A stretch of DNA of 57,966 nucleotides, taken from the NCBI GenBank assembly GCA_017521295.1, contig JAFXDF010000007.1:1-57966 (forward strand), written 5' to 3'. The notes beneath the pieces were generated by a model that saw only the letters and a list, made by a program, of their open reading frames with translations, made no database searches and was not told the origin of the DNA. A program made the translations under genes and the position numbers. Positions 7,955 through 15,332 of the stretch are shown in pieces. Position 1 is the first letter of the stretch; every line of letters starts with the position of its first letter. Source of the DNA: Clostridia bacterium (GTDB lineage Bacteria > Bacillota > Clostridia > Oscillospirales > Butyricicoccaceae).

Positions 7955-8662
7955 TTACGCCGTGTATTTGATCCACACCAGGCCATTGCTGCCGCCGGAA
8001 GGCTCGGTAGTGTTCAGGACAATGTTGCGCACCTGCGCGGTGGTATAGGCTGTACTGGACATGGCCGCCACGATACCGGTAAAGGTGCCGCTCTGAACAT
8101 CCGCGGCGCCGTGCTTGTGGGAAGTATTTGCCTTTTGTCCAAACAGTGCACTGTGAGCGCCGGTGTCGGCAGCGTGGGCCTCCAGATTGGCCTGGATGGC
8201 CTGGGCCTCCTCCCGGGCAGTCTGGGTGCAGATGGCCTGGGTCACCAGGCCCTGCTGGCTGACATTGACCTGTACCTGCTGTGCGGGCAGGATGGTCTCG
8301 GTGAGATACACCGTCACCACCAGGTCGGTGTCCGGCTCCACCAAAAGGCTCTCGTCCAGGACAAACAGCTTGTACAGCACCTCATCCTCCCCTGCCAGAC
8401 TGGCGAACAGCGCCACCTCCCGCAGGGTATAGCTTGCGTCGGCATCGGCGGCGTTGAGCACCGCCGCAACGGTGCAGCCGGTGTCCTGGGCCGTCTTGCT
8501 GTGGATGGTCAGCACCTGCTCCCGGGCCGCCATAACGGTGGCCTGAGGGTCGGTAAGGGCGCTGCCTGCCGCCGCGTGGGTGACGGTGAGGGCCTTGCCC
8601 TCGGCCAGCGCCCTGGCTGCCAGCTGGGCGCCGGCTGCGGTATACATACCGATCATTTTCAT
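7955..8662 (-). CDS. Phage tail fibre / collar protein
   Basis: A 235-residue protein whose first 150 residues (MIGMYTAAGAQLAARALAEG, LREVALFA) match the N-terminal domain of tail-fibre proteins that attach to the baseplate (DUF3751 / gpH-like). A short KHGAADVQSGTFTG segment follows, like the shaft of collar fibres, and a beta-rich end. It is short for a receptor-binding fibre, so target recognition may rest on this protein plus the DUF6273-like product encoded next. Its start overlaps the stop of the upstream gene (ATGA). Confidence 0.78.
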   Translation of the reverse strand: MKMIGMYTAAGAQLAARALAEGKALTVTHAAAGSALTDPQATVMAAREQVLTIHSKTAQDTGCTVAAVLNAADADASYTLREVALFASLAGEDEVLYKLFVLDESLLVEPDTDLVVTVYLTETILPAQQVQVNVSQQGLVTQAICTQTAREEAQAIQANLEAHAADTGAHSALFGQKANTSHKHGAADVQSGTFTGIVAAMSSTAYTTAQVRNIVLNTTEPSGGSNGLVWIKYTA

Positions 8663-9198
8663 GTGATCTCCTCCTCAGTGGTGATTTCCAGTTTCATGCC
8701 GGCGGTCATTCCCCGTCGGGATACCCCTTCGGTGACCCGGCTGGCGGCCGCCGACAGATGTACCTCCAGATGGGCCGGGGTGGCCTGCCGCAGAACGCTC
8801 TCCACCTGCCGCAGGCTGGCCACCAGGAATCGCTCCACCTGGGCGGACAGCTCCACCCGGTACCGGGCAAACTGCTCGGTGAGGGCGATCTCCCCCTCCA
8901 GCATACGCCCCAGCAGGTTTTTCAGCCGCTGTGGCGTGCAGGTCTCTCTGCCCTCCAGGGCGATGCGGATCAGGTTCTTGCGCACCTCCACCGGCAGGTC
9001 CTCCCGGACGGCAAGGCCCAGCTCCCGCTCCCACAGGGTGCAGCCGGCCTCATCGGTGGTGCCCGCCGCCAGTCGGAGGCAGGCCGCCCGGGCCTCTGTT
9101 TCCAGTCGGTCCAGCTCGCTGTCGCAGCTGTCCAGAACGGTGCCGATGCCCTGGGCGTTGGCAACGCTGGGGGGCAGGGTCTTTTTCAGTTCGGCCAT
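8659..9198 (-). CDS. YmfQ/DUF2313-type baseplate wedge protein
   Basis: A 179-residue protein of the family formed by Mu gp48, YmfQ and XkdU-like proteins (DUF2313), which lies between the baseplate J protein and the fibre and connects them in contractile tails. The N-terminal half is helical (LEEL-type helix with SELDRLETEARAACLRLAAG), followed by a CTPQRLKNLLGRM motif and a beta-rich end. The order J, YmfQ, fibre is the usual one. GGGAGGGATAAC lies right before ATG 9198, and the upstream gene stops one base before. Confidence 0.8.
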   Translation of the reverse strand: MAELKKTLPPSVANAQGIGTVLDSCDSELDRLETEARAACLRLAAGTTDEAGCTLWERELGLAVREDLPVEVRKNLIRIALEGRETCTPQRLKNLLGRMLEGEIALTEQFARYRVELSAQVERFLVASLRQVESVLRQATPAHLEVHLSAAASRVTEGVSRRGMTAGMKLEITTEEEIT

Positions 9199-9199
9199 G

Positions 9200-9982
9200 T
9201 TATCCCTCCCGCACCGTCACGGTGCCCAGCACGGCATACTGACCCTGGCCCATGGAGAGATTGCCTGCCGTGCCGTTGAGGGTCAGCGCGGTCACATCGG
9301 CCACGCCGGCGCATTCCAGCAGCAGGGCCATCACCCGGTTGATGCGGATGGTCTGACCCCCTTCTGCCATGCGGTTGGCGGCCAGATAGGCTGCCAGCTT
9401 TTCCCCAAAGGCGGCGGCAATGCCTTCGGCGGTGCCCTCACCCTGTCGGATGACGGTAGCCGCCACATTCACCGCCACCGGCTGTGCCTGGATCACCTGC
9501 ACGTCGGCCCCCACCGGGCGCAGGGCTTCCAGATGATATTCCAGCCGGGCGGTGATGTCCTGGGGGGCGTCCCCGGTGGGGGCGAAATACACATCCACCG
9601 TGCCGGCGCCCCGGCCCAGCGGCACCGCCGAGGCCGTCTGGACGCCCTCCAGGGCCTCCGCCCAGGCCACATAATCGGCGGCCGTACCGCCGGCGCCCTG
9701 CCTGCGGATGTGCTCCAGGGTTCGCTGACGCAGGCTCTCGTCGCTTTCCCCCTCCTTGCGGGTGATGCCGTAATCCCCGCAGGCGGCGTCCAGCCAGGTG
9801 CCCTGGGCGGTGCTGACAAAGCCCCGCTGGGTCACCGAATCCACCTCCTGGCTCCAGATGCGGGCCAGCTCGGCGGCCACCGCCTGGAGGATGTCGCCGG
9901 TGACCGTGCCCTCCATAGCGCTGACCTTGCCGGAAAGGCCCTCCTTCAGCCGGCCCAGGATGCTTTCAAAATCATAGTTCAT
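9200..9982 (-). CDS. Baseplate J/gp47-family protein (XkdT-like)
   Basis: A 260-residue baseplate wedge protein. The N-terminal segment (GDILQAVAAELARIWSQEVD, TAQGTWLDAACGDYGITR, ESLRQRTLEHIRRQGAGGTAADYVAWAEA) carries the conserved Baseplate_J core, and the C-terminal half the beta-sandwich repeats seen in gpJ and gp6 of T4. GAGG lies seven bases before ATG 9982, which forms an ATGA overlap with the upstream stop; the in-frame ATG at 9988 is too close to the Shine-Dalgarno. The homologue XkdT is longer, about 350 residues. Confidence 0.88.
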   Translation of the reverse strand: MNYDFESILGRLKEGLSGKVSAMEGTVTGDILQAVAAELARIWSQEVDSVTQRGFVSTAQGTWLDAACGDYGITRKEGESDESLRQRTLEHIRRQGAGGTAADYVAWAEALEGVQTASAVPLGRGAGTVDVYFAPTGDAPQDITARLEYHLEALRPVGADVQVIQAQPVAVNVAATVIRQGEGTAEGIAAAFGEKLAAYLAANRMAEGGQTIRINRVMALLLECAGVADVTALTLNGTAGNLSMGQGQYAVLGTVTVREG

Positions 9983-10392
9983 AACCATGCCTCACTTTCT
10001 GCCGCCAGGTCGCCGTACACCGTGCGCACGGTAAAGGCGGCGGTCAGCCGGCTGCCCTCCCGGGTGAAGTAAAACCGCTCCACCCCGGTGATATAGGGGC
10101 ACACCAGCAGGGTCTCCCGCACCAGACCGGCCAGGCGGCTCCGGGCCTCGGCCATGGATTTGCCGCACAAAAGGTGCAGCTGATTGCCGTAGCGCTGGGT
10201 GTGGGCGGCATAGGCAAAGCGGCAGTTGTCGGGCTGCAGCGCCCGCCAGACCCACACCCGCACGGCCTCCAGACCGGAGACCAGCCGGAACCTGCCGTCG
10301 CTCTCCACAATGGGCTGACCGGTGTTCAGGTCAAAGGCCACCTCCTGAAGCCGCGGCAGGCCGGTCTGGGGTTCATAGGAAAACAAAGCCAT
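9979..10392 (-). CDS. XkdS-like baseplate protein (DUF2634)
   Basis: A 137-residue protein with the DUF2634 pattern (EVAFDLNTGQPI, RLVSGLEAVRVWVWRAL, ...RFAYAAHTQRYGNQLHLLCG), related to T4 gp25-type lysozyme-fold wedge proteins of contractile tails. It lies between the XkdR-like and baseplate J genes as in PBSX. A loose linker of 15 bases separates it from the gene upstream, while its stop overlaps the start of the J gene. Confidence 0.82.
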   Translation of the reverse strand: MALFSYEPQTGLPRLQEVAFDLNTGQPIVESDGRFRLVSGLEAVRVWVWRALQPDNCRFAYAAHTQRYGNQLHLLCGKSMAEARSRLAGLVRETLLVCPYITGVERFYFTREGSRLTAAFTVRTVYGDLAAESEAWL

Positions 10393-10407
10393 AGGGCTTC
10401 CTCCTTT

Positions 10408-10644
10408 TCATCGTTCTTCCAGGCGGCACAGCACAAACCAGCCGGCCTTGCTGCCTGCGCACAAAAAGCTGCCGCCCTCGTCGGTTGCTTCGATGGTGAG
10501 GCCCTTTGCCCGGCCGGCGATGGGGGCCTTGCGGCCCTCCACCAAAAAGCGCTCCTCTTCCACGCTTTTCAGAATGGCCACCGCCAGCTGCATCTGGCCC
10601 TCGCCCATCAGCCGCAGCAGACTGTAATAGGGATTTCCCGTCAC
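10408..10644 (-). CDS. XkdR-like baseplate protein (DUF2577)
   Basis: A 78-residue protein in the position of xkdR. The N-terminus (NPYYSLLRLMGEGQ) is helical and the rest strongly beta (GRAKGLTIEATDEGGSFLCAGSKAGWFVLCRL), agreeing with the OB-fold-like DUF2577 proteins at the tail spike or hub. It is shorter than XkdR (about 100 residues). ATG 10644 overlaps the upstream stop by four bases. Confidence 0.65.
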   Translation of the reverse strand: MTGNPYYSLLRLMGEGQMQLAVAILKSVEEERFLVEGRKAPIAGRAKGLTIEATDEGGSFLCAGSKAGWFVLCRLEER

Positions 10645-11537
10645 AGGCTCTCCACCCCCAGTTCGGTGGTGGTGAGGCCCTTTTCACAGTGCCAGGTCAC
10701 CTGGGTCACCAGATAGGTGCCGTAAACACCCATCAGCGGCCGGTCCAGAGTCACCCACTGGCCGCACTTCACCGGGCTTCTGCCGGTGAGGGTCAGGCGG
10801 GCCTGCCGGGCCTCTCTTTGCACGCCGGCCCTGGCCTGTTCCTGAGCCGAAGGGTACTGCAGCGACAGGTATTCATCCCGGCTGCGGAGCCCCAGCTGCA
10901 AAAGGCCCTGCTCGTCGGTGTGCTGGGCGGCCAGCTTTCCGTTGCTGTACACCCGCACCCGGTTCACCGCCTCCTGGGCGCTGTTGCGTGCCGTCAGCCC
11001 CACCAGCTGACCGCTGGAAAGCACCGCCTGCCGCCCGCCCAGTGGGTACACATTCACCCGTCCCTGGCTGTACTCCACCACACAGGCCTCATCGTACAGA
11101 CTGCGGACGGTGCGGTAGCAGTTCCGCCCGCAGGTGGCGCTGAGCTGCACCGTCTGGCCGTCCCCTTCCCAGATCTCTCCCGGCTCCAGGCCGCACAGCT
11201 GACACAGCTGCCGGGTGATCTGGGCCGGCGTGCCGGTATAGGGGCCCCGGCAGTGGTTTTTGGCCAGCAGGGAGGCCGGGTCAAAGCACAGCAGGGTCAG
11301 AGCCAGCCGTGCGGCGTCATAGCTCACCTGCTCCACCCTGCCGGTAAACAAAAGCTCTCCCTCCTGCCGCACATGGACCCATTGGCCGCAGGCCGGGTCC
11401 AGCCGGGGAAGGCGGCTGTCCATGGGAGCGCACACCAGCACCACTTCGGCCTCAGCACCGGCGGCGGCCGCCTCCTTGTCCACCGTCACCCGGGTACACA
11501 GCCCGGTGATCTCGGTATCATCCAGCCATACTCTCAC
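10641..11537 (-). CDS. Baseplate hub protein, XkdQ / phage late control D-like
   Basis: A 298-residue hub protein of the gpD / gp27 type (XkdQ/YqbQ family). The first part (TRVTVDKEAAAAGAEAEVVLVC, WVHVRQEGELLFTGRVEQVSYD) contains the two beta-barrel domains that hold the tube on the central spike, and the middle the AQITRQLCQLCGL and VRSLYDEACVVEY motifs of the family. Start choice: GTG 11537 overlaps the upstream TGA (GTGA), with AAAGGAG eleven bases before; longer in-frame starts would run deep into the upstream gene. Confidence 0.83.
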   Translation of the reverse strand: MRVWLDDTEITGLCTRVTVDKEAAAAGAEAEVVLVCAPMDSRLPRLDPACGQWVHVRQEGELLFTGRVEQVSYDAARLALTLLCFDPASLLAKNHCRGPYTGTPAQITRQLCQLCGLEPGEIWEGDGQTVQLSATCGRNCYRTVRSLYDEACVVEYSQGRVNVYPLGGRQAVLSSGQLVGLTARNSAQEAVNRVRVYSNGKLAAQHTDEQGLLQLGLRSRDEYLSLQYPSAQEQARAGVQREARQARLTLTGRSPVKCGQWVTLDRPLMGVYGTYLVTQVTWHCEKGLTTTELGVESL

Positions 11538-12163
11538 GAAAGATACAGCTCCTTTCCCGCCGGCAGGCCGTGGGGATCGGAGATGCCGTTGCGGAGCGCC
11601 AGCCCCTTCCAGAGGCTGCCGTCCCCCAGATACAGCCGGGCGATGGTCCACAGGTCCTCGCCCCCGGCCGTCACATAGACGGTGGGCACCACCCGTTCAT
11701 CGGCCCGGGGATGCAGGCCGCCGGCCAGGTCCTCGGTCACAATGTCGGTGCCGGCCAGGGTCACATATTTGTACTCCTTGAGGCTCATCCGCACCCCCAG
11801 ATCCCGGTCGCCCTCGGTAAAGGTGCGCTCCAGGGCGCACACCAGGAACAGGCCGTCCACCTCGCTGTCCGAGATCAGCAGCCGTACCGGGCTGCCCTCC
11901 TCCTTCCAGCGCTGGACCATGGCCAGCGCCTTCTGGGGCTCCACCCCCTGGTAAAACCGGGAATCCTCGTGGGGGAAAAAGGTCTCCAAAGTCACCTGCA
12001 TCAGACCGCTGCCCCGGGCAGCGTGGACGGTCTCCCCCAGAATGGTCTGATAGCTCAGGGTGTTCTGGGGCTGGGACAGCACCATCTTCCGGGGATTCAC
12101 CGCCAGCACCAGCTGTTCCTCCTCACCCCGCTGTAAAATCACCGTTCTCGTATTGGTTGCCAT
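11534..12163 (-). CDS. XkdP-like LysM baseplate protein
   Basis: A 209-residue protein in two parts: a beta-rich N-terminal domain of about 150 residues resembling the tube-initiator proteins of contractile tails (LSYQTILGETVHAARGSG), and a C-terminal LysM module (about residues 157-209; VYVTAGGEDLWTIARLYLGD, LRNGISDPHGLPAGKELYLS) that typically binds peptidoglycan. XkdP of PBSX has the same layout. In PBSX this gene is preceded by the tape-measure gene xkdO; here the tail-chaperone gene ends only 12 bases upstream. Confidence 0.86.
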   Translation of the reverse strand: MATNTRTVILQRGEEEQLVLAVNPRKMVLSQPQNTLSYQTILGETVHAARGSGLMQVTLETFFPHEDSRFYQGVEPQKALAMVQRWKEEGSPVRLLISDSEVDGLFLVCALERTFTEGDRDLGVRMSLKEYKYVTLAGTDIVTEDLAGGLHPRADERVVPTVYVTAGGEDLWTIARLYLGDGSLWKGLALRNGISDPHGLPAGKELYLS

Positions 12164-12175
12164 AGTATCCCTCCT

Positions 12176-12700
12176 TCATCGGTTGCCCGCCGCCGCCCAA
12201 AGGCGGTCGGCCAGCTGCCGTACCGGGTCGGCGGCAAAAAGGCCCTCTCCGCCCCTTTCGGTCAGCGCCGCCGGGGGCATGACCTCCCAAACGCCCTCAC
12301 CGGGCTGGGGGATCGTCCCTTCCGGCATGGCCTGGGGCAGCGTCCGGGGCAGCCCCTGCACCTCACCGTCCAGCCGCACCATGGCCTCCTGGGCGCCGCT
12401 GCGCTGCAAAACAGCGCTGCCTGCCGCCAGCACATCGCCGTAGCTGAGCTTTTCGGTGATGTCAAAAGCCGAGGCCACCGCTCCCTGCTTTTTCAGGGTC
12501 TCGCCGGCCTCCCGCAGGTCGTCGCAGGCCAGATACAAAGCGTATCGCAGCCCTCGCTGGCCACCCATGCGGACGCATTCCTCCACCTCCCCGGCGGTGA
12601 GGGGCCGGCAGTTTGCCGCCAGCCCCAGCCGGTCAAAGTTCAGGGTGAACCCCTGTCCCGGCGCCTGCAGGGCCTCTGCCCACAGCTCCGCCAGGCTCAT
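12176..12700 (-). CDS. XkdN-like tail assembly chaperone
   Basis: A 174-residue protein located directly after the tube gene. The first 100 residues contain FNFDRLGL-type, RPLTAGEVEECVRMGGQRGLRYALYLACDDLREAG and ...DITEKLSYGDVLAAGSAVL stretches that fit the XkdN family of tail assembly chaperones. Such chaperones normally coat the tape measure before the tube polymerises. The last 70 residues are Pro/Gly-rich and beyond the family core. Having a chaperone but no tape-measure gene is anomalous. ATG 12700 follows the tube-gene stop without a gap. Confidence 0.68.
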   Translation of the reverse strand: MSLAELWAEALQAPGQGFTLNFDRLGLAANCRPLTAGEVEECVRMGGQRGLRYALYLACDDLREAGETLKKQGAVASAFDITEKLSYGDVLAAGSAVLQRSGAQEAMVRLDGEVQGLPRTLPQAMPEGTIPQPGEGVWEVMPPAALTERGGEGLFAADPVRQLADRLWAAAGNR

Positions 12701-13150
12701 TTAGGCCACCTCCGTCACCTGGATGCCCGACAGCTGCTTCAGATCGCCGGGCAAAAAGCGGAAGGGGATCACCTGCTCGTTCACCTTGCCGGTGGCGTAA
12801 TTCACCAGCGGCAGGCTGTCCAGGGCCACATTGTCCACGCTGTAGCGCTCTTCCTCGCCGTTCATACTGTCGGGATCCTTCAGGGCGGTGGTGATGGTCA
12901 CCCGCACATCCCTGCCCTGGGCGGCGTTTTCCACCACCTCAAAAAACCGGCTGAACACCTGACGCAGGCGCAGCTGGCCTTCGCCCCGCCAGCCGGTGAT
13001 CTTGGAATCCACATCCATGCCAATCTGCACATCCGAGCGGATCAGCTTTACGGTGAGCTGGATGGCGCTGGCCTCGGCAATGCGGCTGCCATCCACCCAC
13101 ACTTCTGCAAAAGAACCGGAAAGCACCCGGTTCGCACTCAATCCAGACAT
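12701..13150 (-). CDS. Tail tube protein, XkdM-like
   Basis: A 149-residue tube protein. The opening (NRVLSGSFAEVWVDGSRIAEASAIQLTVK) and the KITGWRGEGQLRLRQV and KVNEQVIPFRF segments are characteristic of XkdM/DUF2001-type tubes, which form stacked hexameric rings inside the sheath and share the fold of Hcp in type VI secretion. It lies right after the sheath gene, the usual order. Its intact length argues for a functional tube. Confidence 0.88.
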   Translation of the reverse strand: MSGLSANRVLSGSFAEVWVDGSRIAEASAIQLTVKLIRSDVQIGMDVDSKITGWRGEGQLRLRQVFSRFFEVVENAAQGRDVRVTITTALKDPDSMNGEEERYSVDNVALDSLPLVNYATGKVNEQVIPFRFLPGDLKQLSGIQVTEVA

Positions 13151-13162
13151 CGGTCTCCTCCT

Positions 13163-14203
13163 TTACTGCATGGCGATCTCAAAGGTGAGATCCTCCATGG
13201 CGTCGGCAAAGCGCACATCGGCCCGCAGGAACACCTGGCTGCCGGTGTTGGCCGACAGGATGGCGGTGTCGCTCATGCTCTCTGTGTCCACGCCCCGGCT
13301 TTCCAGAAAGGCCCGCTGGGCCTCCAGGTCCACGCTGGCCTGGCTGCGGTGGCCGGTGTCCAGAACGCTGCCCTCCAGGCTGGCAAAATAGCTGTTCACC
13401 GCCGTCACCAGCAGCAGCTTGGAGTCATAGTCGTTGAGCACCTTGCCCACGTACTCGCTTTCAAAGACGCTGCGGATGTCCGTCTGGATGAGGTCCATGC
13501 CTTCGGTGATCTTGATCTTGCGGAAGGCGCTTTCGCCGCCGCTGACCAGACTGGTCACCGCTCTGGCCAGGCGCACGCTTTCGCTGCCCCGGTCCAGAAT
13601 GAGGCGCCCCTGGGCGATCTCCCCCTCCGGGTCGGCATGGGCGGTGAAGCCCTCCACCTCGGTGAGGGGATAATAGGTGGCGCTCTCCCGCAGGGAGATG
13701 CCCGCCAGAATGCCCGCGATGCGGGCGCAGTACCAGGCAGCGGTCACCGTCACCGGTTCCTCCTCCAGCCGCAGGGTGATGCCCTGGGTGGTGAAGTTGA
13801 CGATGCCCTCACAGTTGGGGCTGCCGTCGGTGCTCACCACGGCGCGCAGAGGCTTTCCCTGGCCGCGGCAGGTGCGGATAAACCCGGTCACCTGCTGCGC
13901 CTCCATGGCGGGGGCGCACAGCCAGCCCCCTTCTGCCAGTTTGCTGCAGCCGGCCAGCGCTGCGCTTTCTTCGCCGGCTGCATAATACACCAGATGCACC
14001 TTGGCCGGGTTGCCCAAAAAGCACAGCTGCAGCAGCAGCCAGGCCTCCTCGCCCAGCTGGCCCCGGTCGGCCTGTTCCAGCCGGGAAAAGCTCACCGTGC
14101 CGGCCTCACCGGGCAGGAGCAGCACCACCTGGCCTCTGGCGCTGCGGCGGATGGCCGTACCACCCGCCGTTTTAAACTTGATCATGATCTGGGGCAAGCC
14201 CAT
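13163..14203 (-). CDS. Tail sheath protein, XkdK-like
   Basis: A 346-residue contractile sheath subunit. The N-terminus (MGLPQIMIKFKTAGGTAIRRS) and C-terminal part (KIKITEGMDLIQTDIRSVFESEYVGKVLNDY, LRADVRFADAMEDLTFEIAM) agree with clostridial sheath proteins of about 350 residues; XkdK of PBSX is longer. The C-terminal segment supplies the interlocking strands that link neighbouring subunits, so the sheath should be able to polymerise and contract. There are no breaks in the frame. The start codon follows the upstream stop directly. Confidence 0.92.
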   Translation of the reverse strand: MGLPQIMIKFKTAGGTAIRRSARGQVVLLLPGEAGTVSFSRLEQADRGQLGEEAWLLLQLCFLGNPAKVHLVYYAAGEESAALAGCSKLAEGGWLCAPAMEAQQVTGFIRTCRGQGKPLRAVVSTDGSPNCEGIVNFTTQGITLRLEEEPVTVTAAWYCARIAGILAGISLRESATYYPLTEVEGFTAHADPEGEIAQGRLILDRGSESVRLARAVTSLVSGGESAFRKIKITEGMDLIQTDIRSVFESEYVGKVLNDYDSKLLLVTAVNSYFASLEGSVLDTGHRSQASVDLEAQRAFLESRGVDTESMSDTAILSANTGSQVFLRADVRFADAMEDLTFEIAMQ

Positions 14204-14653
14204 TTACCATCCCTCCTTCTTCACCCGCAGGGTTAGGGAGCCCATGGCCTCCACGGCCGGGGCGCCGCCCGACACCTCTTCGGGTGTGTCGCAAAACTCC
14301 AGCAGGAAGGTCACCCGGACCCGCTCCTGCTCATCCCGCCGGATGGCGGTATCGGTGGGGCAAAAGCCCCGTCCGCAGGCGGTGAATCCGGCCGAAACGG
14401 CGCTCCAGACCTTGTCTGCCAGCAGCATCCCCCTCTGCCGCCCCCGCTCCCGGGAGGGGTGACAGGTGACGGTCACCGTCACCTGCCGTTCCATCTGCCT
14501 GCCGCAGGCAATGACGCCTGCGCTCTTGCTTTCGGTCTCCACCGTCAGGCAGGGGTACACCGTGCCCTTTGCCCGGTCGGCAAAGGCGGGCACGCCGGTG
14601 GCTGCGCTGAGATATTCGGCGATCCCCGCCGTCAGGGTCTGCATACCGATCAT
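14204..14653 (-). CDS. Tail completion/terminator protein (XkdJ position)
   Basis: A 149-residue protein upstream of the sheath gene. The pattern MQTLTAGIAEYLSAATGVPAFADRAKG..YPCLTVE and a following VTVTVTC strand resemble tail-terminator proteins (DUF6838 and gpU-like), which cap the tail tube and make the joint to the head. Its position between the head-tail adaptor and sheath is as expected. ATG 14653 overlaps the upstream stop by four bases. Confidence 0.68.
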   Translation of the reverse strand: MIGMQTLTAGIAEYLSAATGVPAFADRAKGTVYPCLTVETESKSAGVIACGRQMERQVTVTVTCHPSRERGRQRGMLLADKVWSAVSAGFTACGRGFCPTDTAIRRDEQERVRVTFLLEFCDTPEEVSGGAPAVEAMGSLTLRVKKEGW

Positions 14654-15000
14654 GCCGCCTTCACCTCCGTCAAAAAGAATCGGGCCACCCCGTGGGAGGG
14701 ATAGGGCAGGGCCGCCGAGCAGATGCCCAGCAGCACCTGGCCCTCCCTGCGGATCTCCGCCCGGTCACCGGCCTGCAAAACAGTATCCCGGGGCACAAAG
14801 AGGCTCATCTGCCCCTGGCACTCGGGCACCTCCTCCCACAGGCCGGTGATGCTAGCCGTGGGGGTCTGGGGCGCTCTGGACAGGGCGCAGGGCAGGCCCT
14901 CATAGGCCACCACCCTTTCCCAGGCCGTGCCGTTCCACGCCTCCCGGGTGATGGTGGCCCGGTCGGTCATGGTAGACCGCAAAACAGCGGCTTCGCTCAC
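14650..15000 (-). CDS. Head-tail adaptor-like protein (XkdI position)
   Basis: A protein of about 116 residues with TMTDRATITREAWNGTAWERV near its N-terminus and a beta-barrel type sequence (GQMSLFVPRDTVLQAGDRAEI), typical of head-closure/adaptor proteins (gp16 of SPP1 type, DUF3599-like). GTG 15000 makes a GTGA overlap with the upstream stop, but GTG at 15006 or 15009 is also possible with the AAAAGGCG ribosome site, adding two or three residues. This protein normally sits between connector ring and tail; here no portal gene exists for it to bind. Confidence 0.65.
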   Translation of the reverse strand: MSEAAVLRSTMTDRATITREAWNGTAWERVVAYEGLPCALSRAPQTPTASITGLWEEVPECQGQMSLFVPRDTVLQAGDRAEIRREGQVLLGICSAALPYPSHGVARFFLTEVKAA

Positions 15001-15332
15001 GCGCACCACCGCCTTTTCGCCGGGCTGCGCAGCCGCACAAAGGGTTTGAGGACCGCCATAGGGTCACTGCCCTCGGCATAGGTGATGGTGGTGTCGCCGC
15101 GCTTCACCGAGCGGACGCCGCCGGGGGTGCCGCCCTCCAGCTCTCCCGCCAGAAGCACCGCCAGCGGGCCTTCCATGGCAGAGGGGATATCCTCTCTGCC
15201 GCAATAGGCGGCCGCCTGCTGGCACACCGTCTCCAGCAGCAGCCGGGAACGGTCGTTGTCCTCACCGCCGCAGAGGGTCAGCGCCTTCTGAAAGATGCGC
15301 TCCTCGCCCCCGGCCTCAAACCGGATGTTCAT
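14997..15332 (-). CDS. Head-tail connector-like protein (gp6 / XkdH position)
   Basis: A 111-residue helical protein (RSRLLLETVCQQAAAYCGRED, MEGPLAVLLAGELEG, DPMAVLKPFVRLR) matching the small connector proteins of the HK97 gp6 / YqbG type, which form a ring beneath the portal. ATG 15332 shares one base with the capsid stop (TGATG), so it is translated by coupling with the capsid gene. The absence of a portal leaves its role open. Confidence 0.66.
   Translation of the reverse strand: MNIRFEAGGEERIFQKALTLCGGEDNDRSRLLLETVCQQAAAYCGREDIPSAMEGPLAVLLAGELEGGTPGGVRSVKRGDTTITYAEGSDPMAVLKPFVRLRSPAKRRWCA

Noticed and set aside
7205..10072. Long open frame on the plus strand (over 900 codons) opposite the baseplate genes
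   Set aside because: It is an antisense shadow caused by high GC; its composition (His, Gly, Ala rich without domains) and lack of a ribosome site contrast with the well-recognised minus-strand phage genes.
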